Positions 8,700 to 19,650 of a stretch of DNA of 64,000 bases are shown here, in pieces (the first letter of the stretch is position 1; the number at the start of each line of letters is the position of its first letter). The stretch lies in assembly GCF_003856975.1 (NCBI RefSeq), contig NZ_CP033107.1:1550001-1614000 (forward strand), given 5' to 3'. Under the pieces are notes generated by a model. The model saw nothing but the letters and a program-made list of their open reading frames with translations, was not told the origin of the DNA and did no database searches. This stretch comes from Plantibacter sp. PA-3-X8. Lineage in GTDB: Bacteria; Actinomycetota; Actinomycetes; Actinomycetales; Microbacteriaceae. The position numbers and the translations under genes were made by a program.

Positions 8700-9269
8700 A
8701 TGCCACGGACCTCGCGCTCTCGCTCTGTCTCTACGATCGTTCTCACGGCGGGACTGCTCGCCCTCACCGCGTGCACGGGACCTGAACCCGCGCCGCCTCC
8801 GAAGAGTTCGCCGCCGGTCTTCGAGAACGAGGAACAGGCGCTGGCGGCCGGCACTGAGGCCTATGAGAGCTACTTGGGCGTGTGGAACCGGGTCGTCGCA
8901 GACGGCGGAGTCGATCCTGCTCGCATCGATGAGGTGACAACCGGAGAGCTCCGAACGTTCGAGAACGAGAGCCTGTCCAAGCTTCAGGAGCTCGGATGGA
9001 CCTTTTCCGGCGCGGCTTCGCTGGAGGTGTTCACGATCAGGGACTGGTACTCGAAAGCTGACGCAGCGGACGTCCTGATCGTCGGATCCGCCTGCGTGGA
9101 CATGACTGGCTTGCAAGCAACGGATGGGGCAGGAGCATCGGTCATCAAGCCTGAACGCCCAGCCAAGCGCACCTGGGCAGTTCACATTGCTCCGGGTGCT
9201 GCTGATCAACGTCCCTACGTGCTGGCGAAGCACGAAGTCATCAAGGAGGGGCCCTCATGCGGAGAGTAG
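8700..9269 (+). CDS. Putative lipoprotein of unknown function
   Basis: 189 aa. Signal peptide with lipobox LTAC (Cys25), then a Pro/Ser-rich linker and a small globular domain. I do not recognise a named family, though such alpha+beta lipoproteins (TEAYESYLGVWNRVVADGG at the start of the domain) are frequent in Microbacteriaceae accessory loci. TAGCGT at 8688-8693 stands 6 nt before the ATG, implying a leaderless mRNA. Base composition looks lower in GC than the neighbouring transporter genes. It overlaps the next gene by 13 bp, so the two are an operon, placed between the two halves of the siderophore locus. Confidence 0.8.
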   Translation: MPRTSRSRSVSTIVLTAGLLALTACTGPEPAPPPKSSPPVFENEEQALAAGTEAYESYLGVWNRVVADGGVDPARIDEVTTGELRTFENESLSKLQELGWTFSGAASLEVFTIRDWYSKADAADVLIVGSACVDMTGLQATDGAGASVIKPERPAKRTWAVHIAPGAADQRPYVLAKHEVIKEGPSCGE

Positions 9270-10096
9270 GTACTGCGCTGGCCATCGGGTTCATGCTCGT
9301 GGGCGGCGTCGGGCTGGCGTCCGCCGCCGTCGCCGCCAGCTGCGACGCTGGCGGGGCAATTTCGGGCGCTTGCATCGGTAACGGTTCGGTCGACATCGGT
9401 GGCAGCGTCGAACGCCCGGGCACTGGCGTTGGTTCCGGCGGCGGAACGGGCGGAGGCGACGACGAAGGAGGCGGCTCGGCGGAGCTGCCGCCCGGTGTGA
9501 CCGACGGGCCCAACGGTGAGCGGACGGTCTGCAGCCTCATGCGGCCGGACGAGTGTTACACCTTCACCCCCGGCGACCTCGGCACCGACCTCGGAGCAGC
9601 ACCGGCGGCCCCCGTCACGATCCGCGACGTCGCCAGCTTCGCCCCAACCGCCCCCACCGTCACCACCGAACCCGCCGCCTGGGGTGTCCGAGGGCTCCAC
9701 ACCAACGTCATCGCAGCTGCTTCCGGCCACACCCGCACCGGCACCCTCCTCGGCCAGGTCGCAGAGGTGAACTTCATCCCCGTCGGATTCACCTTCGACT
9801 ACGGCGACGGCGAGAGTGCGACCGTCCGGACCGGTGGATCCAGCTGGACTGCCCTCGGACTGGCCGAGTTCTCCAAGACCCCGACCAGCCACCGCTACAC
9901 GACGGTCGGGACCAAGACCATCACCGTCGAAGTCGAGTACGCCGCCGAATACCGCATCGGCGACAGCGGGTGGCTTCCCGTCGTCGGAACCCTCTCGATC
10001 CCGACCGAAGAACCGCACACGGTGCAGATCGTGCGCAACTCGACCGTCGGCGTCGACAAACCCTGCCGACCCGGCAAACCAGCCATCGGCTGCTGA
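9257..10096 (+). CDS. Secreted protein with PKD-like domain, function unknown
   Basis: 279 aa. Cleavable signal peptide (residues 1 to about 27, ending AAVAA), a Gly-rich low-complexity linker (about 50-80), then a region with FDYGDGES near residue 180 followed by SHRYTTVGTKTITVEVEY. That is the pattern of a PKD/Ig-like domain: a YGDG turn, then T-x-H-x-Y and a terminal valine-rich strand. PKD-like domains act in protein or glycan contacts outside the cell. It is translationally overlapped with the upstream lipoprotein, so the pair may form a surface complex. No membrane anchor or sorting signal at the C-terminus. Substrate and role unknown. Confidence 0.78.
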   Translation: MRRVGTALAIGFMLVGGVGLASAAVAASCDAGGAISGACIGNGSVDIGGSVERPGTGVGSGGGTGGGDDEGGGSAELPPGVTDGPNGERTVCSLMRPDECYTFTPGDLGTDLGAAPAAPVTIRDVASFAPTAPTVTTEPAAWGVRGLHTNVIAAASGHTRTGTLLGQVAEVNFIPVGFTFDYGDGESATVRTGGSSWTALGLAEFSKTPTSHRYTTVGTKTITVEVEYAAEYRIGDSGWLPVVGTLSIPTEEPHTVQIVRNSTVGVDKPCRPGKPAIGC

Positions 10097-10116
10097 CACC
10101 GGGACGCGTCCACCTC

Positions 10117-10225
10117 GTGAGCGCGCCCCACCGGCGTGAGCGCACCCCTCCGGAGACCCGCGCTCACGTCAGCGGGGCGCGCCCACGCCGACAAACCCGC
10201 GCTCGCGTCAGCGCACCGCGCTGAC
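10117..10225. repeat. Intergenic palindromic repeat, copy B
   Basis: Shares a 33-bp identical block with copy A (10138-10170), which itself folds as a hairpin (10136-10143 with 10160-10167). Its right end repeats, as reverse complement, the outer arm of copies A and C. It lies between the secreted-protein gene and the siderophore ATPase gene, whose 3' ends converge here. Confidence 0.75.
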
Positions 10226-10243
10226 ACCGGCCAGAACCACGGG

Positions 10244-11047
10244 TCAGTGCGCGCCCATCAGCGGGATGACGAGCGGCGTGTGCGACTCGGGATCGTCGAT
10301 GATCCGGCAGCGGAGCCCGAAGACCTCCTCGACGAGTTCGGCCGTCACGATGTCCGCCGGCGCACCCTGCGCGACCACGTGACCGTCGCGCATCGCGATC
10401 AGGTGCGTCGCGTATCGCGCAGCCTGGTTGAGGTCGTGCAGGACCGCGACGAGGGTGCGGCCACCCTCCTGGTTCAGCCGGGTGAAGAGGTCGAGCAGCT
10501 CCACCTGATGCGTGATGTCGAGGAAGGTCGTCGGCTCGTCGAGCAGCAGCAGCGGCGTCTCCTGAGCGAGGGCCATCGCCACCCACACGCGCTGGCGCTG
10601 GCCGCCGGACAGTTCGTCGACGAGGCGACCGGACAGCTCGGTGACGTTCGTCGCCTCCATCGCCGCGAGCACCGCCGCCTCATCGGCCGCCGACCAGCGT
10701 CGGAGGATCGACTGGTGCGGGTATCGGCCACGCGACACGAGGTCGATCACGGAGATGCCGTCCGGAGCGATCGAGGTCTGCGGCAGCAGCCCGATGCGCT
10801 TCGCGACCTCCTTCGACGGGTACCGCGTGATCTCCTGACCGTCGAGCACGACCTGTCCCTGCGTCGGTTTCAGCAGCCGGGCGAGGGCACGCAGGAGCGT
10901 CGACTTGCCGCAGGCGTTCGGGCCGACGATGACCGTGAACGAGTCGTCGGGGATCGCGATGTCCAGCTCGTGGATGATGGTCCGCTGGTCGTAGCCGACG
11001 CGGAGAGCTGTTCCGGCGAGTCTGGTGGTGGGGCTGTCGGTCTTCAT
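10244..11047 (-). CDS. Iron-siderophore ABC transporter ATP-binding protein (FecE/FepC type)
   Basis: 267 aa. Walker A GPNACGKST (residues 42-50), Q-loop region LLPQTSIAPDG, signature LSGGQRQR, Walker B LLLLDEPTTFLD, switch His in VLHDLNQAARYA. The family energises ferric-siderophore import. It is the last gene of the minus-strand unit that begins with the siderophore-interacting protein; only 1 bp separates it from the upstream permease. Regulation is expected from the DtxR-like box at 14117. Confidence 0.95.
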   Translation of the reverse strand: MKTDSPTTRLAGTALRVGYDQRTIIHELDIAIPDDSFTVIVGPNACGKSTLLRALARLLKPTQGQVVLDGQEITRYPSKEVAKRIGLLPQTSIAPDGISVIDLVSRGRYPHQSILRRWSAADEAAVLAAMEATNVTELSGRLVDELSGGQRQRVWVAMALAQETPLLLLDEPTTFLDITHQVELLDLFTRLNQEGGRTLVAVLHDLNQAARYATHLIAMRDGHVVAQGAPADIVTAELVEEVFGLRCRIIDDPESHTPLVIPLMGAH

Positions 11048-11048
11048 G

Positions 11049-12092
11049 TCAGCGCTTTCCCGCCTGCGTGATGAGCAGGGCGATGAGGTAGATGCCGCCG
11101 AGGGTCACGGTCACCGCACCGACCGGCAGGGCGGCCGGGGCGATGATCCGCTGAGCCACGACGTCGCTCACGAGGAGCAACGCCGCACCCATGGCGGCCG
11201 AGGGGACGAGGGTGATGCCGGCGGACCTCGTCAGCCGCCGGGCGAGTTGGGGTGCGGCGAGGGCGACGAAGACGATCGGGCCGGCGACCGCGGTGACGGT
11301 CGCGGTGAGGGCGACGCCGATCACGAGCAGCAGCAGCCGTGTGCGTTCGACCGGGATGCCGAGGGCGCTCGCGATGTCGTCGCCGAACTCCAGCATGCCG
11401 AGTCGGCGGGACATGAGCGCGAGGATGGGGACGAGGACCGCGACCGCGATCGTCACGGGCACGACGTCCTGCCACCCGAGGTCGGCGAGCGAACCCATGC
11501 CCCAGCTGGCAGCGGCGATGGCGGCGTTGAGGTCCGCCCGCAGCTGCAGGTAGTCGTTGAACGCGTTGAGGACGGCGCTGATCGCGATGCCGATCACGAT
11601 GAGCCGGAACCCCTGGACGCCCCGGGACCACGCGAGGAGGTAGACGACGAGGGCCGTCGCGAGCCCGCCGATCAACGCCCCGGAGACCATCGCCGCATAG
11701 TTCCCGCCGACGACGAGGGTGACGATGAGCGCGCCGGTGAATGCACCGGAGTTGAACCCGATGATGTCGGGACTGCCGAGTGGGTTCCGGGTGATGGACT
11801 GGAAGATCGCGCCGGAGAGCCCGAGCGCGATCCCGCCGACCACGGCGATCACCACTCGCGGTAGACGCCACTCCAATACGATGCGCAGGACGCTCTCCGA
11901 GCCGGAACCGGTGACCGCGGCGAGCAGCTTGTCGAGCGGGATGCGGTACTCGCCCTGGGTGAGCGCGAAGGCGCCGACCCCCGCGATGACGGCGACCAGA
12001 GCGCCGACGACGATCAGCTCACGCCGGTGGACCACCCAGCTGACCCGACCGACCCTCACGGTGCGCCGACCCGGCTCGGCGACCGCGGTCAC
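11049..12092 (-). CDS. FecCD-family siderophore permease, second subunit
   Basis: 347 aa. GTG start at 12092 overlaps the stop of the preceding permease by 4 bp (GTGA). An in-frame extension to 12731 lies wholly inside that other gene and is rejected. FecCD hallmarks: LPRVVIAVVGGIALGLSGAIFQSITRNPLGSPDIIGFNSG near the N-terminus, about ten membrane spans and the EFGDD coupling-helix region. Forms a heterodimeric channel with the product of 12089-13159. Confidence 0.94.
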   Translation of the reverse strand: MTAVAEPGRRTVRVGRVSWVVHRRELIVVGALVAVIAGVGAFALTQGEYRIPLDKLLAAVTGSGSESVLRIVLEWRLPRVVIAVVGGIALGLSGAIFQSITRNPLGSPDIIGFNSGAFTGALIVTLVVGGNYAAMVSGALIGGLATALVVYLLAWSRGVQGFRLIVIGIAISAVLNAFNDYLQLRADLNAAIAAASWGMGSLADLGWQDVVPVTIAVAVLVPILALMSRRLGMLEFGDDIASALGIPVERTRLLLLVIGVALTATVTAVAGPIVFVALAAPQLARRLTRSAGITLVPSAAMGAALLLVSDVVAQRIIAPAALPVGAVTVTLGGIYLIALLITQAGKR

Positions 12093-13159
12093 AGCCCCTG
12101 CGCCTTCGAACGGCGGATGAGCACGATGAGGAGCGGGGCACCCACGAACGCCGTGACGATCCCGACCGGCATCTCGCCGGGGACGGCGACCCGCCCGACG
12201 AGGTCGGACAGCAGGAAGATGATCGGCGCGAACACCATCGTGAACGGCAGTACCCAGCGCTGGTCCGGTCCGACGACGGCCCGGGCGAGGTAGGGCGACA
12301 TGAGTCCGAGGAAGGCGATCGGTCCGGCTGCCGCGGTGGCCGAGCCGCACAACAGGGTGATCGCGACGACCGACAGCACCCGCGTCCGGAGCACCTTCGT
12401 GCCGAGCGAGGTCGCGAGATCGTCTCCGAGGGCGACGGCGTTGAGCGACCGGGAGACGACGAGGGCGAGGACGACCCCGACGATGAGGAACGGCAGCACC
12501 CCGAGGAACACGTCCATCTGGCGGTTCTGCAGCGAGCCGGCCTGCCAGAAGCGGATCTTGTCGAAGATGTCGGGATTGCGGATCGTGATGGCGAAGGTCA
12601 CCCCCTGGAGCGCGGCGGAGAGCGCGACGCCGGCGAGCACGAGGCGGACCGGGGTCGCCCCGGCACGGCCCCGGGAGCCGATCACGTACACGATGACGGA
12701 GGCCAGGCCCGCGCCGGCGAAGGACCACCACACGTAGGAGCTCAGGTCGGCGGTGCCGGCGATGGCGACGGCGAGCACGACCGCGATGTACGCCCCGGCG
12801 TTGACGCCGAGGATGCCGGGGTCGGCGAGCGGGTTCCGCGTGACGGCCTGCATCATGGCTCCGGCGAGGCCGAGCGCCGCACCGACGCCGATGGCCAGGA
12901 GCATGCGCGGCACCCGGAACCCGGTGACGAGGATCGCGTTGGTGTCGTCGCCGCCCTGTGACAGCGCCCGCCAGACCTCGGCGGCACTGATCGTCCCCGA
13001 GCCGATGAAGAGGCTGCCCGCGGCTATGGCGGCGAGCACGACGAGCGCGGCGACGAGTAGGAGCCAGCGCGACGCGGTCGATCGGGCGATGCCGGTCGAC
13101 GTCTCTCGTGCGCGGGCGGCCGCGGTCGGGAGCCGCAGGCTGTCGAGGTCGGCGCTCAC
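12089..13159 (-). CDS. FecCD-family siderophore permease, first subunit
   Basis: 356 aa. Family motifs FRVPRMLLAIGVGAALGLAGAMMQ, then TRNPLADPGILGVNAG, and C-terminal FLGLMSPYLARAVVG; about ten membrane spans after a hydrophilic N-terminal tail of 25-30 residues. It starts 4 bp after the end of the siderophore-interacting protein gene and overlaps the second permease, so all four genes are one transcription unit. It pairs with the second permease to translocate the ferric siderophore. Confidence 0.94.
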   Translation of the reverse strand: MSADLDSLRLPTAAARARETSTGIARSTASRWLLLVAALVVLAAIAAGSLFIGSGTISAAEVWRALSQGGDDTNAILVTGFRVPRMLLAIGVGAALGLAGAMMQAVTRNPLADPGILGVNAGAYIAVVLAVAIAGTADLSSYVWWSFAGAGLASVIVYVIGSRGRAGATPVRLVLAGVALSAALQGVTFAITIRNPDIFDKIRFWQAGSLQNRQMDVFLGVLPFLIVGVVLALVVSRSLNAVALGDDLATSLGTKVLRTRVLSVVAITLLCGSATAAAGPIAFLGLMSPYLARAVVGPDQRWVLPFTMVFAPIIFLLSDLVGRVAVPGEMPVGIVTAFVGAPLLIVLIRRSKAQGL

Positions 13160-13163
13160 CGGC

Positions 13164-14114
13164 TCATCGGTTGTCTTCGGCCTTGCCGTGTCGCCAGTAG
13201 CCCATGAACGCGACCGACTTGCGGTCGACGCCGCACCCGGAGACGAGGTGTCGGCGGAGCGTCTTGATCGCCGACGCCTCTCCGGCGAGCCACGCGTAGA
13301 GCGGTGCGCTCTCGAGGACGGGGCCTCCGGTCGCGTTGACCGGCGCTTCCCAGAGCAGCTCGGTGTCGACGTCGACGTCCTCGAGTGCCGGCTGCGTGGC
13401 GATCGTGGCGGTGTCGACGCTCGGCGCGAGGCGGCTCGCGATGCGCTCGACCTCGGGGATGAGCAGGGTGCCCACGGGCTGGTCGCCGCGGGGGAGGACG
13501 ACGACCTCGACCCCGTCGGGCTTCGTGGACAGGGCGGCGATGTCGTCCTCGTGCGGCAGCTCGACGACGGCGATCCCGCGCGCGGTGCTCGGCAGGCGCT
13601 CGAGGATCCCGGCGATCCCGGGCAGGGCCGTCTCGTCGCCGGCGAGGAGCACCTGGTCGACGGTGGCCGGCGCGTGCCAGTCGATGCCGCCGGCCGGTAC
13701 CGCTGAGCGGGCGTTGGGGACGTTGACGACGAGCTCGTCGCCGACCTTCGCGTCCATCGCCCAGGTGGACGCGGGGCCGACGCGGCCGTGCAGCGCGATG
13801 TCGACGTCGAACTCGGCGAGCTCGGGCCGGACCTCGCGGATCGTGTACGTGCGCATCGGGTGACGTTTGTCGTTGGGCAGCAGTCGCCACGCCTGGTACC
13901 AGTCGTCGTGCATCGGCAGCTCGTCGAAGCCGGTGTCGGGCAGCGGGAAGAGCAGCTTGATGCGCTGGTCGTGACGGTTGTCCGCGATGTGCTGGACCTC
14001 GGGACCGGTGAACGTGAATCGCCGATAGCTCGGGCTCACCTGCTCGATGCGCCGGACGACGGCTGCGAGGAGGATGAAGATCGAGTCGGGGGTCTGTTCA
14101 CTGAGGCGAGGCAT
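13164..14114 (-). CDS. Siderophore-interacting FAD-binding protein (ViuB/SIP family)
   Basis: 316 aa. FAD-binding_9 N-terminal domain ([10 protein letters not shown], the RTYTIREV flavin motif) followed by the SIP NAD(P)H domain ([12 protein letters not shown], then the C-terminal [17 protein letters not shown] and [11 protein letters not shown] signature). It reduces the ferric siderophore in the cytoplasm to release iron, fitting its place at the head of the permease/ATPase operon. The DtxR-like box at 14117-14135 almost abuts the start codon, so repressor binding would block both transcription and initiation. Confidence 0.94.
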   Translation of the reverse strand: MPRLSEQTPDSIFILLAAVVRRIEQVSPSYRRFTFTGPEVQHIADNRHDQRIKLLFPLPDTGFDELPMHDDWYQAWRLLPNDKRHPMRTYTIREVRPELAEFDVDIALHGRVGPASTWAMDAKVGDELVVNVPNARSAVPAGGIDWHAPATVDQVLLAGDETALPGIAGILERLPSTARGIAVVELPHEDDIAALSTKPDGVEVVVLPRGDQPVGTLLIPEVERIASRLAPSVDTATIATQPALEDVDVDTELLWEAPVNATGGPVLESAPLYAWLAGEASAIKTLRRHLVSGCGVDRKSVAFMGYWRHGKAEDNR

Positions 14115-14116
14115 CG

Positions 14117-14135
14117 ATAGGTAAGCCTACCCTTC
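14117..14135 (-). promoter_or_regulatory. DtxR/IdeR-type iron box of the siderophore operon
   Basis: ATAGGTAAGCCTACCCTTC matches the DtxR consensus at 14 of 19 positions by hand count, and shares the AGGTAAGCCTA core with the box at 8448. It lies 2 bp from the start of the siderophore-interacting protein gene. Confidence 0.75.
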
Positions 14136-14166
14136 GATGCGCTGGAGATCACCTGCCGATCGCATC

Positions 14167-14214
14167 TTGTCGGCAGAGAGTGGCGGTGGTAAACTTGAGT
14201 CACATCAACTCAAG
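14167..14214 (+). promoter_or_regulatory. clpB promoter with HAIR (HspR) operator
   Basis: TTGTCG (14167-14172) and TAAACT (14190-14195), 17 bp apart, make a good sigma-70-type promoter. Overlapping the -10 box is CTTGAGT-N7-ACTCAAG at 14194-14214, an exact match to the actinobacterial HAIR element bound by the heat-shock repressor HspR. The clpB ATG follows 22 bp later, behind AGGAGA. Confidence 0.9.
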
Positions 14215-14236
14215 TTTTGAACAGGAGACCGTACCC

Positions 14237-16399
<2,163 letters not shown>

Positions 16400-16409
16400 C
16401 CGGCTGCTT

Positions 16410-16523
16410 GCGGCCAGCGCGGTGCGCTGACCCGAGCGCGACCCACCGATGTCAGCGCGCCCCTCCGGAGGGGCGCGCTCACGCGTATGCCCCGCGCTCG
16501 CGCGACAGCACCGCGCTGGCCGC
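16410..16523. repeat. Intergenic palindromic repeat, copy C
   Basis: Outer arms 16410-16425 and 16508-16523 are a perfect 16-bp inverted pair sharing CCAGCGCGGTGCGCTGA with copy A. The centre, 16454-16479, is a perfect 26-bp palindrome around TCCGGA. It lies downstream of clpB and may act as its terminator. Confidence 0.8.
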
Positions 16524-16622
16524 GACCCCCGAGTGGGGGAGGAACCCCCTGGTGTGCGACGGATGCCGCGCACTAGCGTGATCCTCGCGGTGGGCCCGGT
16601 CGGCGCGCCCTGAGAGGACCCG

Positions 16623-17600
16623 ATGTCACACGCAGCCCCGAGCACGACGCCTGAGACCAGCGACACCGCCGTGCCCCTCTGGCGTCACGCGCACGCCCCC
16701 GCCTGGTTCTTCTTCGGCGGCCTGGCCCTCTGGCTGTTCCTGCTGCTGGTGCCGCACGTCCTCCTCGGCAACCCGGCGGTGATCCCCGCGTGGATCCTGC
16801 TCGGCTCGGGGCTGGCCGCGTCGACATTGCTGCTCATGATGGCCAGACGTCTTCAGCCGGGCGACGGCGTCACGACGGCGACGCTCCTCTGGGCGGTCCT
16901 GGTCGGAGGCTTCATCGCCATCACGCTCGGCAGCACCTTCGACTCCCTCATCGGCGTCGCCGCGACCGATGCCGGTGAGAACCCTCACGACATCGGGCTG
17001 TTCTTCGCCGGGGTCGCCGAGGAGCTGGCGAAGATCATCGCCGTCGTGATCGTGGCGTGGCGGCTGCCGGTGAAGACCGCCCGCGGCGGGCTCTTCGTCG
17101 GCGGCGCCGTCGGGATCGGCTTCGCCGTCCTCGAGAACCTCTGGTACATCGGGCAAGGGTGGGCGGACGGGGTCGAGGCCTCCCAGAAGCTCGCCGCCGG
17201 TTCGCCACCACTCGAGACGATCCTCTCGCACCCGGCGTTCCAAGCGGCCGGGGCCGCGTTCGCCCGGACCGTCTTCGACCCGGTCGGACACCCACTGTGG
17301 ACGGCGCTGTTCGCCGCGGCGCTGTTCGCGGCCACACGCAACGGCCGGTTCCGGATCACCGTGGGCGTACTCCTGACCTACCTGCTCGTCGCGGTCATGC
17401 ACGGCCTCTGGGACGGCAACACCGTGCTCTGGGGGCTGCTGTTCCCGAGCCTGCCGGTGCTCAAGGCGCTCGTGGTGCCGGCCATGGTCGTGCTCGTCGT
17501 CGCGTTCGCGCTCATCTGGCGGGCGCGGGTCCGTCGCATCAACCGCGACGCCGGCGTCGTGTCGCTCCACGTCCCGCGTCGCGAGCGGCAGCAGGCCTGA
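16623..17600 (+). CDS. PrsW-family intramembrane metalloprotease
   Basis: 325 aa with about eight membrane spans. PrsW motifs are present in order: EELAK (near residue 132, catalytic glutamates), FAVLENLWYI, a histidine in DPVGHPLWTA, and MHGLWDGN. PrsW proteases cleave transmembrane anti-sigma factors or related proteins in the cytoplasmic membrane; the substrate here is unknown. GAGAGG precedes the ATG. The C-terminal tail is short and basic. No anti-sigma gene is next to it, so regulatory context is lacking. Confidence 0.88.
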   Translation: MSHAAPSTTPETSDTAVPLWRHAHAPAWFFFGGLALWLFLLLVPHVLLGNPAVIPAWILLGSGLAASTLLLMMARRLQPGDGVTTATLLWAVLVGGFIAITLGSTFDSLIGVAATDAGENPHDIGLFFAGVAEELAKIIAVVIVAWRLPVKTARGGLFVGGAVGIGFAVLENLWYIGQGWADGVEASQKLAAGSPPLETILSHPAFQAAGAAFARTVFDPVGHPLWTALFAAALFAATRNGRFRITVGVLLTYLLVAVMHGLWDGNTVLWGLLFPSLPVLKALVVPAMVVLVVAFALIWRARVRRINRDAGVVSLHVPRRERQQA

Positions 17601-17687
17601 CCACCGGACGCGCGAGGCCTGCTGTGATCCGGGCATGCCGGGGAGTAGCGTGAAGCGCACCTGATCCGCGACGCCGAGGAGACACCC

Positions 17688-18107
17688 ATGCTGGGACGCA
17701 AGACCTTCGAACAGCGAGAGGTCGACGAGGCGAAGTCGATGATCGCCGCGCTCGTCGCCGGACGCGAAACGCTGGCCGAGGCCGGAGCGGACCCCGCAGC
17801 GCTGGCCGTGGTCGACCCCGAGTTCTTCACCGGCCTCACCCTCGTGCTCGACCGGCCGTTCGTCCACCGGGTGCGCTCGGTGCTCGGGAAGGGTCCCGGG
17901 GCGCTCAACGAGCTCGAACTCATCGTCGCGTCGATCCTCGACCACGACCGGGTGTTCACGGTGGGGACCGTGTTGCAGTACGCCGAGGGGACGTCGTTCA
18001 CCGGCCTCGTCCCGGGCGAGACGATCCTGCTGAGCGCCGAGCAGTTCGAGCGCCTCGCCGTCGGCGTCTTCGCCGAGTTGGAGGAGTTGTTCGTCGAAGC
18101 GGTGTGA
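17688..18107 (+). CDS. Conserved hypothetical cytoplasmic protein
   Basis: 139 aa, acidic, no signal peptide or membrane span. I do not recognise a domain. The sequence runs from a helical N-terminus (TFEQREVDEAKSMIAALVAGRE) through a central segment (VHRVRSVLGKGPGALNELELIVASIL) to an acidic C-terminus. GAGGAG stands 6 nt before the ATG, and TAGCGT at 17645-17650 is a plausible -10 box. Flanked by a PrsW protease and a DUF1345 membrane protein, all on the same strand, but gaps of 87 and 60 bp leave operon status open. Confidence 0.7.
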   Translation: MLGRKTFEQREVDEAKSMIAALVAGRETLAEAGADPAALAVVDPEFFTGLTLVLDRPFVHRVRSVLGKGPGALNELELIVASILDHDRVFTVGTVLQYAEGTSFTGLVPGETILLSAEQFERLAVGVFAELEELFVEAV

Positions 18108-18167
18108 GGTGCGGCGTCGGCCGCGAGCCTGCGTCATGCGCTCCACGGACGGTGCCACGATCAGCTC

Positions 18168-18821
18168 GTGAGCTCATCGACGTCCGGAACGATCATGGTG
18201 CGGCACGGCGCGAAGCTCCGGTTGACCGTCTCCGCCCTCGTCGGTGTCGCCGTGGGCGTGATCGTCGGCCTGAACTGGTTCTGGGCGGGGGCGATCCTCG
18301 CCGGTTGGGGGACCACGTGTGTGGTCTTCGTCGGTTCCCTCTGGATCCGCATCTGGCGGATGGGCCCGGAGCGGACGCGCGAACACGCGACCTCGGAGGA
18401 GCCCGGGCGAACGACGAGTGAGGTGCTCATCGTGCTTGCGAGTGTCGGGAGCCTCGTGGCCCTGAGTGTCGTCATCCTGCAGGCGAGGGCGTCCTCAGGG
18501 GTCGAGCAGGGCGTGCTCGCCGGGTTCGCGGTCGTGAGCGTGGCGCTCTCCTGGGCGCTCATCCACACGATCTACACCTTGCGGTACGCGCGCATGTACT
18601 TCGCGGCGCCGGAGGGCGGTATCGACTTCAACCAGGAGGAGGCGCCGCAGTACAGCGACTTCGCCTACCTCTCGTTCGACCTCGGCATGACCTACCAGGT
18701 CTCCGACACGACGCTGCGGTCCAGCGAGCTGCGCCGCACCGTTCTCAAGCACACCCTGCTGTCGTACCTCTTCGGCTCCGTGATCCTGGCGACCGTCATC
18801 AACCTCGTCGCGGGGCTGTAG
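18168..18821 (+). CDS. DUF1345 integral membrane protein
   Basis: 217 aa with five predicted membrane spans. The stretch WALIHTIYTLRYARMYF followed by FNQEEAPQYSDFAYLSFDLGMTYQVSDT is the DUF1345 signature: a short acidic cytoplasmic loop and a conserved YxDFAYxxFxxGMTxQVSD block. Function of the family is unknown. GTG at 18168 is used; an ATG at 18195 is a possible alternative, and neither has a strong ribosome-binding site. Ends just before the hairpin at 18837. Confidence 0.85.
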   Translation: MSSSTSGTIMVRHGAKLRLTVSALVGVAVGVIVGLNWFWAGAILAGWGTTCVVFVGSLWIRIWRMGPERTREHATSEEPGRTTSEVLIVLASVGSLVALSVVILQARASSGVEQGVLAGFAVVSVALSWALIHTIYTLRYARMYFAAPEGGIDFNQEEAPQYSDFAYLSFDLGMTYQVSDTTLRSSELRRTVLKHTLLSYLFGSVILATVINLVAGL

Positions 18822-18836
18822 CGGCGCGACGGACAC

Positions 18837-18873
18837 GCCCTTCGACAGGCGGTTCCTGAGCCTGTCGAAGGGC
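18837..18873. terminator. Hairpin made of two inverted copies of the TTCGACAGGC repeat
   Basis: Perfect 14-bp arms (18837-18850 and 18860-18873) with a 9-nt loop, between the convergent ends of the DUF1345 and nitroreductase genes. The arm sequence is the core of the short repeat seen singly at five other junctions in the window. Confidence 0.75.
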
Positions 18874-18988
18874 AGGGACCGGGGACGGCGCTCAGGGACC
18901 GGCTACGACGACAATGAGCCCCGCGAACGACGACTGCGCAGCCCGGCGGACCGGACTGCGCAGCGTGGTGGTGCAGGAACCGAGCGGA

Positions 18989-19570
18989 CTACTCCTGGAC
19001 GATCACGAGGTCGGCGAGGGGACGGCGCTCACGCGGAGCGGTCTCGCGGTCGCGGAGCATGCCCTCGGGCAGGAGCTCGGGTTCGCCGAGCTCGCCGAGC
19101 GCGGTGACGGTGAACGGCACGAGGCCATCCGGCAGCGAGAACGCCTCGCGGATGCCGTCGGCGGAGAAGCCGGCCATCTGGTGCGCGAAGAGACCGTCGC
19201 TGTGGGCCTGGATGCTCAGGTGCGCCATCGCCTGGCCGAGGTCGTAGATGGCCCAGGGGCGCTCGTTGCCCTCGTCGTCGAGCGTCTCGGCGACGGCGAC
19301 GATGAGCGCGCCGGCCTGAGCGGCCCAACCGCGGTTGAAGGCCACCAGCTGCTCAGCGATCGTGTCGAACGTGGCGGTGCCCTTGGTGCCGACGATGAAC
19401 CGCCAGGGCTGCACGTTGTTGGCGCTCGGCGACCAACGCGCGGCTTCCAGGGCCGAAGCCATCTTCGCTGCGGCGACGGGCTCGCTCACGAAGGCGCGGG
19501 GGCTCCAGCGGTCGGCGAGGACGTCGAGGATGGGGGCGTCGGTCTGGGCGGTACGGGTGACGATGGACAT
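18989..19570 (-). CDS. Nitroreductase-family FMN oxidoreductase
   Basis: 193 aa. Starts at the ATG at 19570 behind GGAG; longer in-frame extension into the acs gene is spurious. Nitroreductase landmarks: RWSPRAF and RWSPSANNVQPWRFIV (FMN phosphate and flavin contacts), and LGQAMAHLSIQAHSDGL. The family reduces nitro compounds, quinones or enones with NAD(P)H. It follows the acetyl-CoA synthetase gene 80 bp downstream on the same strand, but no metabolic link is obvious. Physiological substrate unknown. Confidence 0.88.
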   Translation of the reverse strand: MSIVTRTAQTDAPILDVLADRWSPRAFVSEPVAAAKMASALEAARWSPSANNVQPWRFIVGTKGTATFDTIAEQLVAFNRGWAAQAGALIVAVAETLDDEGNERPWAIYDLGQAMAHLSIQAHSDGLFAHQMAGFSADGIREAFSLPDGLVPFTVTALGELGEPELLPEGMLRDRETAPRERRPLADLVIVQE

Positions 19571-19650
19571 GCGGTCTCCAAGCGAAACAAGGGAAGTGGA
19601 CAGAGGTTGCGTCGCCGTTGACGATGGATGCAACTGCATCGATCGGGGCG

